Positions 8,690-17,539 are shown, counted from the stretch's first letter. The stretch: DNA of 64,000 bases from Chryseobacterium sp. MA9 (GCF_024399315.1 NZ_CP075170.1:930001-994000), one strand, 5' to 3'. Notes: generated by a model from the letters alone, not told the origin. Made by a program: numbers and translations.

Positions 8690-8800
8690 ATTTTGCAGCA
8701 AAATATCTACCAAATAGCTGCTATGCAAAATTAAGTTTTAATTATATTTCTATCCATAAGTTTTTAAAACCAGAGAAACTTTCAGAAATTTGCAGCAAAT
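8690..8800. promoter_or_regulatory. Repeated dyad operators between divergent genes
   Basis: ATTTTGCAGCAAAAT (8690-8704) and ATTTGCAGCAAAT (8788-8800) share the palindrome TTTGCAGCAAA, with centres 97 bases apart. A further palindrome ATAGCTGCTAT lies at 8714-8724. The downstream copy ends eight bases before the CAT-like start codon and overlaps the likely -7 region. This is the layout of a repressor operator pair. The protein that binds is unknown. Confidence 0.5.
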
Positions 8801-8808
8801 AAGAATCA

Positions 8809-9438
8809 ATGAAGATTGTAGATATAGACAACTGGAACAGAAAAGAACATTTTGAATTTTTTTCTAATATGGCAAGCCCTTATTTTGGATTTACAACGGA
8901 AGTAGACTGTACAAAAGCGTACGACACAGCAAAAGAGAAAGGATATTCATTTTTTGCTTATTATTTTCACAAATCTATGGTGGCGGTCAATACAGTAGAC
9001 GAATTAAAACTCAGAATCATTGATGGGCAGGTGATACAGTTTGACACTGTTCATGCCGGCAGTACAATTGGAAGACCGGATGGAACTTTTGGTTTTTCAT
9101 TTACTCCTTTTTCAGACGATTTTGAAACATTCAATGCTTCTTTGCAGGAGGAGATAAAAGGGGTTCATGAGACTTCAGGTTTGAGATTAAGTAATGAAAG
9201 ACTAGGGAAAGATCATGTAAGACATACTACCATTCCGTGGAATTCGTTCAGTGCTATACTGCATCCTACAGATTTTAATACCACAGAATCAGTTCCTAAA
9301 ATTGCCTTTGGAAGATTCAATATCAAAGAGGGGAGAAAATATCTTCCGGTTTCTATTGAGGCACATCATGGATTGGCAGATGGAATTCACATCGCTAAAT
9401 ATCTGGAAGAGTTTCAGAGACAGCTTAATCAGGAGTAG
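8809..9438 (+). CDS. Chloramphenicol acetyltransferase-like O-acetyltransferase (CatA fold)
   Basis: 209 residues, the usual CAT subunit length. The active-site motif HHGLADG is at 186-192, with H187 as catalytic base and D191 as the structural aspartate. The strand SFTPFSDDFETF and the TIPWNSFSAILHP region are also family-typical. Whether it inactivates chloramphenicol is not certain: flavobacterial chromosomes carry relatives with and without resistance activity. It stands alone, has a strong terminator, and is preceded by a repeated palindromic operator. Confidence 0.85.
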   Translation: MKIVDIDNWNRKEHFEFFSNMASPYFGFTTEVDCTKAYDTAKEKGYSFFAYYFHKSMVAVNTVDELKLRIIDGQVIQFDTVHAGSTIGRPDGTFGFSFTPFSDDFETFNASLQEEIKGVHETSGLRLSNERLGKDHVRHTTIPWNSFSAILHPTDFNTTESVPKIAFGRFNIKEGRKYLPVSIEAHHGLADGIHIAKYLEEFQRQLNQE

Positions 9439-9471
9439 AAGCATAAAGACAGTATTTTAAAACTATCATAT

Positions 9472-9501
9472 AAAAAAGCCGGGTTTCGATCCCGGTTTTT
9501 T
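9472..9501 (+). terminator. Rho-independent terminator of the CAT-like gene
   Basis: A CCGGG/CCCGG stem extended by A/T pairs (AAAAAA to TTTTTT, one bulged G) with loop TTTCGAT lies 34 bases after the stop. Confidence 0.85.
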
Positions 9502-9960
9502 ATTTATCATTCTGCTTGTTTTCGGTATGAATACGCTGAAAACATTGATTCAGATCATAAAAAGTAAACATAGGAACCTATTACATTTACAATTAGAAAA
9601 TGGCAAAGCAGATAATGAAGAAACGGGTTTATAAAAGCAGTTATGATATTTTAGCTCAAAATGTAACGTGGTATCTATGTGGTACACGGTTTTAACAAAA
9701 TTTTAATCATTTTTTCTTTCTTTGCCACTATAAAAATAAACCGAAATTCATAGGTAATGTTTTTTACTTAATCATTGTTGAATACAACTAAATGTTGTTT
9801 ATCATCAGATTACATTAAAAAAACAATTAATTTTTGAATATGTAGAAATCATTTTGTTTACGGTATTATACTATCAGGAAACAGATTGATCAGATAAAAA
9901 AACTTTATACTGATGCTCAAAAGTTATTGCATCTGAAATAAGTAGAGATGAAAAAGTATT
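9502..9960. other. Intergenic region with no assigned gene
   Basis: About 460 bases before the HTH protein. It contains a near-match to the FNR-type dyad (TTGATTCAGATCAT at 9546-9559, one mismatch). A 31-codon ORF (9600-9695, MAKQIMKKRVYKS...) has no recognisable family. A TTTCTTTGCCAC stretch near 9720 resembles the -7 element of Bacteroidota promoters. If that promoter is used, the HTH gene would have a leader of about 230 bases. Confidence 0.4.
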
Positions 9961-10302
9961 ATGAAAAATAGAAAACCTGAAACTAACTTAGAGGATTTAA
10001 AACAAAAGATTCTTGTACAAGACGAGATAATGGCATTGGCCAAATCTAATTCCCCTCGTCTCCTGAATAAATTCAGACTGGTTTATCCTGATTTTTTTAA
10101 AAAGTTATCCGATATACAGCCTTCCCTTAAAAATTCTGAATTGATCTTTTGTATTTATCTTAAGCTTAATATGACAACTAAAGAGATTGCAACCTGCATT
10201 TTTGTAACCCCAAAAGCAATACAAAACAGGAAAAACAGGATCAGAAAAAAACTGAATATTCCTTCTGAATTTGATATTTATAAATGGTTTAATGAATTTT
10301 AA
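9961..10302 (+). CDS. Stand-alone LuxR/GerE-like helix-turn-helix protein
   Basis: 113 residues. The C-terminal half (LKNSELIFCIYLKLNMTTKE, then the IFVTPKAIQNRKNRIRKKL helix) is the HTH found at the end of Bacteroidota TPR-plus-LuxR regulators, preceded by the usual FxxKFxxVYPDFFKKLSDIQP segment. No TPR, receiver or sensor domain is attached, and a stop codon lies directly upstream in frame, so this is either a naturally short regulator or a truncated descendant. Target unknown. Confidence 0.7.
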   Translation: MKNRKPETNLEDLKQKILVQDEIMALAKSNSPRLLNKFRLVYPDFFKKLSDIQPSLKNSELIFCIYLKLNMTTKEIATCIFVTPKAIQNRKNRIRKKLNIPSEFDIYKWFNEF

Positions 10303-10318
10303 ACCATTTTTTTCTGTT

Positions 10319-11050
10319 TTAAATATTTATTATGGCTTTATCCAGATCATGATACAAAAGAATTTTCCAATTGTTTTCTCTTGCTTCTTTTTCCCATTTA
10401 AGCCTCAACTGCATTGCTTTTCTGCCATCAAAATCACTTTTATAGGCTAAATGATACTTTAAATAAGAAGCCTGTGGCAGATCATCAGCACCGTAGAAAA
10501 CCGTTTCTCCATTTTCTCTGATCCAGAAAACCTGCATGAAAGGAGTGTGTCCGCCTACCACTTCATAGGAAATTTCATCAGTAATCTTCCCCTGATCTTC
10601 ATTCATCCACGTAATATTCGGGAGCTGAATCAACTTTTCCAGCATATCAAAATCAAAAGAAGGATTGCCTTTCTTTTCCATTGCAAAATCAAGTTCGCGT
10701 TTCTGTATATAGATCTGAGCTTTCGGAAAAGCAGCCTCAAAGCCATTTTCTGTAAGTTTTACAGCTCCTTCAATATGATCTTTGTGAAGATGGGACAATA
10801 ATAGCTTTGTTATTTGCTCAGGACGGATATTTTCTCTCTCCAGAAATTCTGAAATAACAGTTTTTCCAGACTCATTTTTCCACCCAATTCCAGCATCCAA
10901 AAGGATATAATCATTTTCAGTGATGATAAGAAACGGCTGAACAGACATTTTAATTCCTCCGATCTTATCAAAATTTTCTTCTGTTAAAAGAGTAAAGTCT
11001 TTGGTTTTGCTTGCCGAAAAATTGCCTTCTTTAAGTGGAATAATTTTCAT
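10319..11050 (-). CDS. MBL-fold metallo-hydrolase
   Basis: 243 residues with the metal motif HLHKDH at 87-92, LLDAGIG upstream of it, and later GGHTPF and YGADD, which supply the remaining metal ligands. The family includes lactonases, glyoxalase II-like enzymes and arylsulfatase-like hydrolases; lactonase-like activity is only a possibility. I place the start at 11050, where MKIIPLKEGN matches the usual family start and AAGGAA lies about a dozen bases upstream, rather than at an ATG 33 bases earlier. It is convergent with the HTH gene (gap 16 bases). Confidence 0.87.
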   Translation of the reverse strand: MKIIPLKEGNFSASKTKDFTLLTEENFDKIGGIKMSVQPFLIITENDYILLDAGIGWKNESGKTVISEFLERENIRPEQITKLLLSHLHKDHIEGAVKLTENGFEAAFPKAQIYIQKRELDFAMEKKGNPSFDFDMLEKLIQLPNITWMNEDQGKITDEISYEVVGGHTPFMQVFWIRENGETVFYGADDLPQASYLKYHLAYKSDFDGRKAMQLRLKWEKEARENNWKILLYHDLDKAIINI

Positions 11051-11189
11051 GCTGCAAATTTCCTTAATATTTCTAATATTCAAAAAGTTTTTCGTCGATA
11101 TATATTATCAATAAAAACAATCATACAGGCAGAATACTGAAATCATTCTACTTACCGCAAAATCCTGTGTTATTCATGAAAACGTAAAG

Positions 11190-11229
11190 AAAAGAATTGG
11201 ATCAATTCTTTTTTTAATGATTATCTTTG
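11190..11229 (+). promoter_or_regulatory. Hairpin/palindrome and TATCTTTG element before an MFS gene
   Basis: AAAAGAATTG and CAATTCTTTT form a perfect 10-bp inverted repeat (11190-11199 and 11203-11212) followed by T residues, then TATCTTTG at 11222-11229. The TATCTTTG fits the -7 box, so the dyad probably covers the -33 region as an operator. Read as RNA it would resemble a terminator. Confidence 0.4.
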
Positions 11230-11296
11230 ATCTTTTAAAAATCCGGCGGTATCTTCCGTCAAACAGCTTTCAATTCAAATAAAAACTTTATACGTA

Positions 11297-12481
11297 ATGC
11301 AGGAAAGTTCTTCCCTTGGTATTTCCCGGACTGTTATCTGGCTTATGGCCATTATTTCAGGGCTGGTAGTCGCCAACAATTATTATAATCAGCCTTTACT
11401 GGCACTTATTTCAGAAGAACTGCAGGTTTCTGAGAGTGCAGCGAGTAAAATTTCTGTACTTACCCAGATCGGTTATGCATTGGGACTCTTGTTGATTGTT
11501 CCATTGGGTGATAAGTTTTTTCGCAAGAAATTGATTTTAATAGACCTGTTTCTCGTTTTTGGATCCCTTTTATGGATGACTTTTGCCACCGAGCTGTGGA
11601 TGTTGTATGCTGCCAGTTTACTGATCGGAGCTACATCAGTTATTCCGCAATTGTTTGTTCCCATTGCCGCAGAACTTTCATCAGATAAAGAAAAATCCTC
11701 CAATATCGGACTGGTAATGTCAGGATTATTGCTGGGAATCCTTCTATCCCGTTTTATAGGAGGAATTGTAGGAGAAGTATGGGGTTGGAGAGCCATGTTT
11801 GGTATTGCTGCAGGACTGATGATTCTGGTTTGGCTGGCTGTCTATAAAATGCTTCCAGAAATGTCTCCTAATTTTAAAGGTACGTACAAAGAACTGATGC
11901 GTTCTGTTGCTCACCTTGCTAAAACACAGCCTGTTCTTCAGCTGGCTTCTTTCCGTGGAGCTATGGCATTTGGGTCTATGTGTGCATTGTTTACCACATT
12001 GGTTTTTCACATGGAGAAACCACCTTTTAACGCCGGATCATCTGTAGTGGGAAGTTTTGGATTAGCAGGTGCTGTAGGAGCTTTAGCCGCAGCCAAAGTA
12101 GGAAAATTGCAAAAGTATCTGGATATTAACCGGATTATATTGTATTCTTTATTAATCGTTATAGGAAGCTGGGGTTTTACGTATTTTGCAGGAGAAACGT
12201 ATTGGGGACTGATTGTAGGAGTAGTTCTTGTTGACCTGGGTGTACAGTCAAGCCATATTATGAATCAGACCAATTATTTCCTTATTAAATCAAACGCTGT
12301 GAACAGGCTGAATACCGTTTATATGGTGTCTTATTTCATAGGGGGATCACTGGGAACATGGCTGGCTTCTATTGCATGGCAAAAGGCCCAATGGAGTGGT
12401 GTATGTTTTGTAGGAACGGTATTTGGGGTATTAGCCTTGATAGCGCATATTCTGTTTTGTAAAAGAGTCAATAAAGCATAA
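11297..12481 (+). CDS. MFS transporter (drug/solute efflux type)
   Basis: 394 residues, 12 predicted membrane segments. The N-terminus ANNYYNQPLLALISEEL and the cytoplasmic loop GDKFFRKKLILID are typical of the MFS efflux group that resembles Acinetobacter and Pseudomonas YnfM/MdfA-like pumps. The substrate is not deducible. It is a single-gene unit with a palindromic promoter region upstream and a very strong terminator downstream. Confidence 0.9.
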   Translation: MQESSSLGISRTVIWLMAIISGLVVANNYYNQPLLALISEELQVSESAASKISVLTQIGYALGLLLIVPLGDKFFRKKLILIDLFLVFGSLLWMTFATELWMLYAASLLIGATSVIPQLFVPIAAELSSDKEKSSNIGLVMSGLLLGILLSRFIGGIVGEVWGWRAMFGIAAGLMILVWLAVYKMLPEMSPNFKGTYKELMRSVAHLAKTQPVLQLASFRGAMAFGSMCALFTTLVFHMEKPPFNAGSSVVGSFGLAGAVGALAAAKVGKLQKYLDINRIILYSLLIVIGSWGFTYFAGETYWGLIVGVVLVDLGVQSSHIMNQTNYFLIKSNAVNRLNTVYMVSYFIGGSLGTWLASIAWQKAQWSGVCFVGTVFGVLALIAHILFCKRVNKA

Positions 12482-12536
12482 GATGTTAGAAATGATTAGG
12501 ATCAGAATTTGTTTTGCATTTCTGATTCTTATTAAG

Positions 12537-12577
12537 ATTCGGGGATTTTATCTATGATAAAATCCCCGAATTTTTTT
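12537..12577 (+). terminator. Strong rho-independent terminator after the MFS gene
   Basis: A perfect 16-bp stem (ATTCGGGGATTTTATC and its complement, three-base loop) spans 12537-12571, followed by seven T. It separates convergent genes. Only the plus-strand side has a T tract. Confidence 0.9.
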
Positions 12578-12581
12578 ATTT

Positions 12582-12959
12582 TTATTCTCCAGCACCTTCC
12601 TGTGCCTGCATCAATTCCCTGTGTTTTCCTCCCCATTCATCAAGCTGTTTCCATATAGGGATAAGCTCACGGGCAATATCTGTAAGTTCGTAATCTACTC
12701 TTGGCGGAACTTCTGCATATACCGTCCTCTTTACTAAGCTTTCTTTTTCCAGTTCTCTCAGTTGAAGGGTAAGCATTCTTTCTGTTATTCCTGAAATAGA
12801 ATTTCTAAGCTCACTAAAACGTAATTTCCCGTCCTTTAATTTGTTCAAAATAATTAGTTTCCATCGTCCACCGATTTTGCATACTGCATAACTCAGATCG
12901 CATTCCTGTATATACTGTCGGTTGATATTATTCGTTGAATTTTCTTTTAGCTTTCCCAT
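12582..12959 (-). CDS. HxlR-family transcriptional regulator
   Basis: 125 residues with the HxlR winged helix: CDLSYAVCKIGGRWKLIILN, then FSELRNSISGITERMLTLQL and the wing VPPRVDYELTD. C20 occupies the place of the redox-sensitive cysteine of HypR/YodB-like members, and C27 is a second cysteine, so thiol-stress or quinone sensing is plausible. It is divergent from the esterase and MFS pair at 13115-15225, which it likely controls. ACAAATTTGT is a perfect palindrome close to its start codon (12964-12973). Confidence 0.92.
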   Translation of the reverse strand: MGKLKENSTNNINRQYIQECDLSYAVCKIGGRWKLIILNKLKDGKLRFSELRNSISGITERMLTLQLRELEKESLVKRTVYAEVPPRVDYELTDIARELIPIWKQLDEWGGKHRELMQAQEGAGE

Positions 12960-13114
12960 TACTTACAAATTTGTTAGTACCATACATTTAGCTGTATACA
13001 GTGCAAATGTAAGGTTTGAGATTTAATTTTGCACACAGAAAACAGAAATTATAAGGCAGTAAGGAACAATAGCGCTCACGTTCCCTGTAAAAACAATAGT
13101 AATTTAAATAAAAA

Positions 13115-14062
13115 ATGAAAATGCAGTTAACCTCTAATATAACACAGATTTTAAATCACTTAGAAAAAATACAACCCTTCAATCCACAAGATTCTTTAGA
13201 CGGAGCCCGTAAATATCTTGAAACAATGTCTCTTCAGCTCAGTGGTAAGAAAGAACCCGTTACAATGATTGAAGAATTGGAGATTCAACAGGAAAACCAT
13301 CAGATACCCATTCGGATTTATCGTCCTAACGGAAAGGATGTTCAGAATTCATCGGCTATTATTTATATTCATGGGGGCTGGTTTATAGCTGGAGGATATG
13401 AAACCCACGATGCTGTAGTCCGTAAACTGGCTAATAAAACCGGGTCTGTGGTTATTTTTATAGATTACCGTCTTGCTCCGGAACATCCTTTTCCGGCAGG
13501 TTTAAACGATTCTCTTGACGGTATAAAATGGGTAATAGAAAATGCAGAATCTTTAGGAATTGATCCTGATAAAATAGGAATTATAGGAGATAGCGCTGGC
13601 GGAGCATTGGCTGCTGCTGTTTCTACCCAAATGGGAAAACATCTGAAATTTCAGGTATTAATTTATCCTGCAGCCGATAATCAGCTCAATTCAAAATCAT
13701 GGGAAACTTATGAAAACGGGCCGGTTCTTAATAAACAAGGTGGTATAGAAGCATGGGAAGGTTATCTTCCGGAAGAAGAAAAAGATAATCCTCTTGCCAT
13801 TCCTGTTTTGATCAAAGATTTTAAAGAAACACCGCCTACATTAATCATTCTGGCAGAGCATGATCCTTTGCTTGATGATGGGAAACAGCTTTCTGAAAAT
13901 ATGAAAAATGCAGGCATTACGCTTACAACGAGTCTTTACAAAGATATGGTTCACGGATTTATGCACATGGGAGAACTGTTGGAAGAAGTACAGTCAGCGG
14001 TGAATGAAATGGCTGCTTTTGCCTATCAAAACTTAGACTCTGACAGAAAAAAGGCATCATGA
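13115..14062 (+). CDS. Alpha/beta hydrolase of the hormone-sensitive-lipase group
   Basis: 315 residues. The oxyanion motif HGGWFIAGG is at 86-94 and the nucleophile elbow GDSAGG has S160. A later EHDPLLDDG aspartate and MVHGFMHM histidine complete the triad. It hydrolyses short-chain esters, and the natural substrate is unknown. It has a four-base ATGA overlap with the following MFS pump, and the HxlR regulator is divergent. The unit therefore looks like an inducible detoxification pair. A small GGAAC...GTTCC inverted repeat precedes it in the leader (13062-13083). Confidence 0.9.
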   Translation: MKMQLTSNITQILNHLEKIQPFNPQDSLDGARKYLETMSLQLSGKKEPVTMIEELEIQQENHQIPIRIYRPNGKDVQNSSAIIYIHGGWFIAGGYETHDAVVRKLANKTGSVVIFIDYRLAPEHPFPAGLNDSLDGIKWVIENAESLGIDPDKIGIIGDSAGGALAAAVSTQMGKHLKFQVLIYPAADNQLNSKSWETYENGPVLNKQGGIEAWEGYLPEEEKDNPLAIPVLIKDFKETPPTLIILAEHDPLLDDGKQLSENMKNAGITLTTSLYKDMVHGFMHMGELLEEVQSAVNEMAAFAYQNLDSDRKKAS

Positions 14063-15225
14063 AAAAATACGCTTACATTGGATGTCTGGGATTTATAGCG
14101 GTTATTACAACAGAATTTGGTGTGATCGGAATTCTCCCGCAAGTTGCAGAACATTATAAAATCAGTATAGACAAAGCAGGGTATCTGTTGAGCGCTTTTG
14201 CATTAATTATCGCTCTTACAGGACCTTTTATGACTTTACTTACATCAGGTTTTGATCGTAAAAAAATAATGCTCACTGCTATTTTCATGTTTCTGATTAC
14301 AGGGTTTGTATCTTCCTTTTCACCGCCTTTCTGGCTGCTGATGCTGGTGAGAATTTTGCCTGCATTCCTTCAGCCTGTCTATATTGCGACTGCATTATCT
14401 GTTGCGATATCTCAGGCAGATGACCGAAAAAAGAATGAACTTATGGGAATCGTTTTTAACGGAGTTGCCATTGCTATGGTCACAACGGTTCCTTTTGCCA
14501 CATGGATTGCGGGGCTTTGGTCCTGGGAGTATTCATTTATGATACAGACTTTAGTAAGTCTGATTGCTATAGCAGTCATTTATTTCCTTCTTCCTCCGAT
14601 GCCTGTAAAAGAGAAGAAATCCTATGGAAATCAGATCAGAATATTGAAGCAACCTCCATTTATTCTGAGTACGCTGACTAACTTTTTTATGATTACTGCA
14701 TGGTTTTCTACCTACAGCTATTTTGCAGATTATTTAAATAAGGCCAAAGGAATGGATACTTCAATGGTAAGCTATATGCTCCTGCTATTTGGGATTATTG
14801 GAGTATTTGCCAATGGAGTTGCCGGAAAAATGCTTAATAGAAATGTGGCAGGCACAACCGCTATTTTTCTTTCCGGAACCATTCTAGTACCCGTTCTTCT
14901 TTATTTTTCTGATGGAAATTTATGGGCAACGATGGCAGTTATCGGAATCTGGGGATTTCTGTATTCACCAAGTTTTTTGAATGCATCTACTTACATGATA
15001 TCTTCAGCTCCGGAATCACTGGAGTTTGCCAATAGTCTTGCCACATCGTTCGGAAATCTGGGTGTGACGGTGGGGACTACAATCGGAGGATGGGTGATTG
15101 TTACAAAAGGAGTAGAATATATTCCATGGATAGGTGTTGTTTTCGGGCTACTTGCATTTCTGATGATGATCTTAAAAGGCATATTGGAAAAGCGCAGTCA
15201 GGTACTTTCCACCTGTCAGAATTAA
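14059..15225 (+). CDS. MFS transporter, DHA1/AraJ-like
   Basis: 388 residues, 12 membrane segments, with the DHA1 features VITTEFGVIGILPQVAE in helix 1 and GFDRKKIMLTAI between helices 2 and 3. It resembles AraJ/sugar-efflux and chloramphenicol-resistance pumps of that group. Translationally coupled to the esterase, so the exported compound may be the esterase substrate or product. Probably controlled by the divergent HxlR protein. Confidence 0.9.
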   Translation: MKKYAYIGCLGFIAVITTEFGVIGILPQVAEHYKISIDKAGYLLSAFALIIALTGPFMTLLTSGFDRKKIMLTAIFMFLITGFVSSFSPPFWLLMLVRILPAFLQPVYIATALSVAISQADDRKKNELMGIVFNGVAIAMVTTVPFATWIAGLWSWEYSFMIQTLVSLIAIAVIYFLLPPMPVKEKKSYGNQIRILKQPPFILSTLTNFFMITAWFSTYSYFADYLNKAKGMDTSMVSYMLLLFGIIGVFANGVAGKMLNRNVAGTTAIFLSGTILVPVLLYFSDGNLWATMAVIGIWGFLYSPSFLNASTYMISSAPESLEFANSLATSFGNLGVTVGTTIGGWVIVTKGVEYIPWIGVVFGLLAFLMMILKGILEKRSQVLSTCQN

Positions 15226-15236
15226 ACTGTAATAAT

Positions 15237-15268
15237 TTTTGTTACATTAAATAAATACACTATCTTTG
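15237..15268 (+). promoter_or_regulatory. Bacteroidota-type promoter for the DsbA-family gene
   Basis: TTTTG at 15237-15241 and TATCTTTG at 15261-15268, with a 19-base spacer, match the TTTG/TAnnTTTG consensus exactly. The ATG follows 30 bases later. Confidence 0.65.
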
Positions 15269-15298
15269 TACTATTAATTTGATTTAAAATTAAATACA

Positions 15299-16000
15299 AT
15301 GAAAATAGAAATCTGGTCGGACGTAATGTGTCCGTTTTGCTATATCGGAAAAAATAATTTTGAAGAGGCTTTAAGTAAACTGCCTTTCAAAGATGAAGTA
15401 GAAGTGGAGTGGAAGAGTTTTCAGCTGGATCCTACTTTAGATCCTCAAAAAACTCAGGATACCATTCAGTATTTCAGAGAAAAGAAAGGAGTTGGCGAAG
15501 CTCAGGCTACCCAAATGCTTGGACAGGTAACTCAAATGGGAAAAGGAGCTGGAATTGATTTTGATTTTGGAAAAACTCTGATCACCAATACTTTCAGTGC
15601 TCATAAATTGCTTCATTTGGCTAAAAAGCACAATAAGTCCAATGAAATGGAAGAAGCATTATTTATTGCTCATTTTATTGACGGTAAAAATGTTGGAGAT
15701 ACAGAAGTTTTAATGGCTATTGCTGAAAATTTGGGAATTGATAAGGAAGAAGCAAGACAGGCAGTTACAACAGATCAACTGGATAATAAAGTGAATCAGG
15801 ATATTCAGGAGGCGAGAAACAATGGTATTTCCGGAGTTCCCTTCTTTGTTCTGAATGGTAAGTATGCTGTTTCCGGAGCTCAGCCTGTAGAAGCGTTTGA
15901 GAATGCGCTTCAGCAGACTTACAAAGAAACGGTGAGTCCGTTTAAGGATCTTTCCGGTGAGAGCGGAGCTTCCTGCGATGCAGACGGATGCAGTATTTAA
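15299..16000 (+). CDS. DsbA-family oxidoreductase, FrnE-like
   Basis: 233 residues with the thioredoxin-fold active site CPFC at 11-14 and the FrnE signature SAHKLLHLA. A second cysteine pair, C226 and C231 (CX4C), closes the protein; the same arrangement is known in Deinococcus FrnE, where both sites take part in disulfide chemistry. There is no signal peptide, so it is cytoplasmic. It is a single-gene unit with its own consensus promoter and a terminator. Likely role is thiol-disulfide exchange under oxidative stress. Confidence 0.9.
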   Translation: MKIEIWSDVMCPFCYIGKNNFEEALSKLPFKDEVEVEWKSFQLDPTLDPQKTQDTIQYFREKKGVGEAQATQMLGQVTQMGKGAGIDFDFGKTLITNTFSAHKLLHLAKKHNKSNEMEEALFIAHFIDGKNVGDTEVLMAIAENLGIDKEEARQAVTTDQLDNKVNQDIQEARNNGISGVPFFVLNGKYAVSGAQPVEAFENALQQTYKETVSPFKDLSGESGASCDADGCSI

Positions 16001-16006
16001 GATATC

Positions 16007-16040
16007 AACCTCCAAAATAAAACTATTTTGGGGGTTTTAA
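16007..16040 (+). terminator. Terminator of the FrnE-like gene
   Basis: AACCTCCAAAATA pairs with TATTTTGGGGGTT (one G-T pair, four-base loop), then TTTT. Confidence 0.78.
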
Positions 16041-16101
16041 TTTAATAGAGTCTTGTATCTTTGTATTACAGCGACACCAGCTGTATAAATCTGATTTCTC
16101 A

Positions 16102-16683
16102 ATGATAAAAATTAACAACGAAATTCATTATTCAATTGATGATACCCTTTTTGTTTTTGCATTAGATTCCGAAGCAGGAACAGTTTTCGACGATAAAAAT
16201 AAATTAATTACCGGCATCGGAAAGGTGAACGCGGCCATTGAACTAACCAAAGAAATTCACGCAAGAAAACCTAAACTGATTGTGAATTTAGGTTCTGCCG
16301 GAAGTAAAGGATTCCATAAAGGAGAAGTTGTATGCTGTACAAAATTTATTCAGCGTGATATGGATGTAAGAGGACTTGGATTTAAACTATATGAAACGCC
16401 ACTGTCCGGAGTGCCGCCTGTACTGGAATATGGTCTTAGAATGGATACCCTGAAAGAAGGAATCTGCGGAAGTGGTGATAGTTTTGAAATGAACCACTCT
16501 GAAACCGATTATAATATTGTAGATATGGAAGCCTATCCATTAGCACTGATTGCTCAAAAGGAAAACATCCCGTTTTTATGTCTGAAATATATTTCAGACG
16601 ATGCAGGAAGTGACGCAGCAGACGACTGGAGCGTACAGGTACATCTGGCATCTGAAGCCTTTAAAAAAATACTGTTTTCATAA
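16102..16683 (+). CDS. Nucleoside phosphorylase-fold protein, MTA/SAH nucleosidase-like
   Basis: 193 residues with the family motifs GIGKVNAA, NLGSAGS, CGSGDSF, VDMEAYPLA and LKYISDDA. The VDMEA motif and the late aspartate (SDDA) are the nucleoside-binding and catalytic positions of methylthioadenosine/S-adenosylhomocysteine nucleosidases. It is about 40 residues shorter than MtnN, so a related nucleosidase or a futalosine-type hydrolase is also possible. A TATCTTTG element lies at 16056-16063. A weak hairpin separates it from the AraC gene. Confidence 0.75.
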   Translation: MIKINNEIHYSIDDTLFVFALDSEAGTVFDDKNKLITGIGKVNAAIELTKEIHARKPKLIVNLGSAGSKGFHKGEVVCCTKFIQRDMDVRGLGFKLYETPLSGVPPVLEYGLRMDTLKEGICGSGDSFEMNHSETDYNIVDMEAYPLALIAQKENIPFLCLKYISDDAGSDAADDWSVQVHLASEAFKKILFS

Positions 16684-16690
16684 ATAATAT

Positions 16691-16718
16691 AATCCTGGAC
16701 AAAGTTTCAGGATTTTGT
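16691..16718 (+). terminator. Weak terminator after the nucleosidase-like gene
   Basis: AATCCTG and CAGGATT form a 7-bp stem with a 10-base loop followed by TT and a broken T tract. Confidence 0.5.
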
Positions 16719-16744
16719 TTTCTATTTGTATTTTTACTCCTATT

Positions 16745-17539
16745 ATGAAAGTTACTTTTTATGAACCGGTACATTCTGTTTTGAAAGACTATATTCAAGG
16801 ATATTATTTTATAGAAAAAGATGATGATCAGGAATCTGTCAGATATCTTACATTTCCAGATAATTACTTTATCGTATCAGCATGTCAGGATGTATCTGTT
16901 ACTCAGGATAAAGGATGGGTAGAAATTACCAGATCCCCATCTGAGAATATAGTGGTTGATTTTGTATTCAGATGTTCTGTTCCTACTGAAATTTTTTATC
17001 GGCAATCGGTTAATGAAGTTACAATCTACTTTAAACCGTTAGGCATTTATCATTTTTTTAATGCTGATAAAAGCGAAGATCTGGAACAGGAAATCAATCT
17101 TTCAGACCTTACAGATATTATGGATACTGTTTTAAAAGAATCTGACAGGAAAAAACAAATTGAAATTCTGGAAAATTATTGTCTTTCCAGATTCCGGCAG
17201 AGGGACTTACATTTGGCTTATACAATATTGAATGATTTTGAAACAGAATTAAGTATCGAAGAAATTGCTGCAAAAAATAAGATCACAAGACAATATGTAA
17301 ACAAGATATCTCAACGATATCTGGCTAAACCAGCTTCAGAATTCAGAAAAATACAGCGGTTTCGCAAGGTTTTGATTTCAAATAAAAAATCCAGAAATCT
17401 TACAGAACTTTCCTACGAAAATCTATTTTATGACCAATCCCATCTCATTAAAGATTTTAAAGAACTCACCAAAATAAGTCCCGGGAAATTCTTTGAAAAT
17501 GTAGATACTGAGCAAAATAATGTTTGGTTATTTATCTGA
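16745..17539 (+). CDS. AraC-family transcriptional regulator
   Basis: 264 residues. A beta-rich N-terminal sensor (about 1-140) is followed by a double HTH, recognised by IEEIAAKNKITRQYVNKISQ and the closing SYENLFYDQSHLIKDFKEL and SPGKFF segments. The start is set at 16745 because the upstream ATG at 16715 lies inside the terminator of the preceding gene. No obvious target operon: the next gene is a secreted protease. Confidence 0.85.
   Translation: MKVTFYEPVHSVLKDYIQGYYFIEKDDDQESVRYLTFPDNYFIVSACQDVSVTQDKGWVEITRSPSENIVVDFVFRCSVPTEIFYRQSVNEVTIYFKPLGIYHFFNADKSEDLEQEINLSDLTDIMDTVLKESDRKKQIEILENYCLSRFRQRDLHLAYTILNDFETELSIEEIAAKNKITRQYVNKISQRYLAKPASEFRKIQRFRKVLISNKKSRNLTELSYENLFYDQSHLIKDFKELTKISPGKFFENVDTEQNNVWLFI

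Noticed and set aside
9600..9695. 31-codon ORF with ATG start in the gap before the HTH gene
   Set aside because: No family, no clear ribosome-binding site, and chance ORFs of this size are common here.
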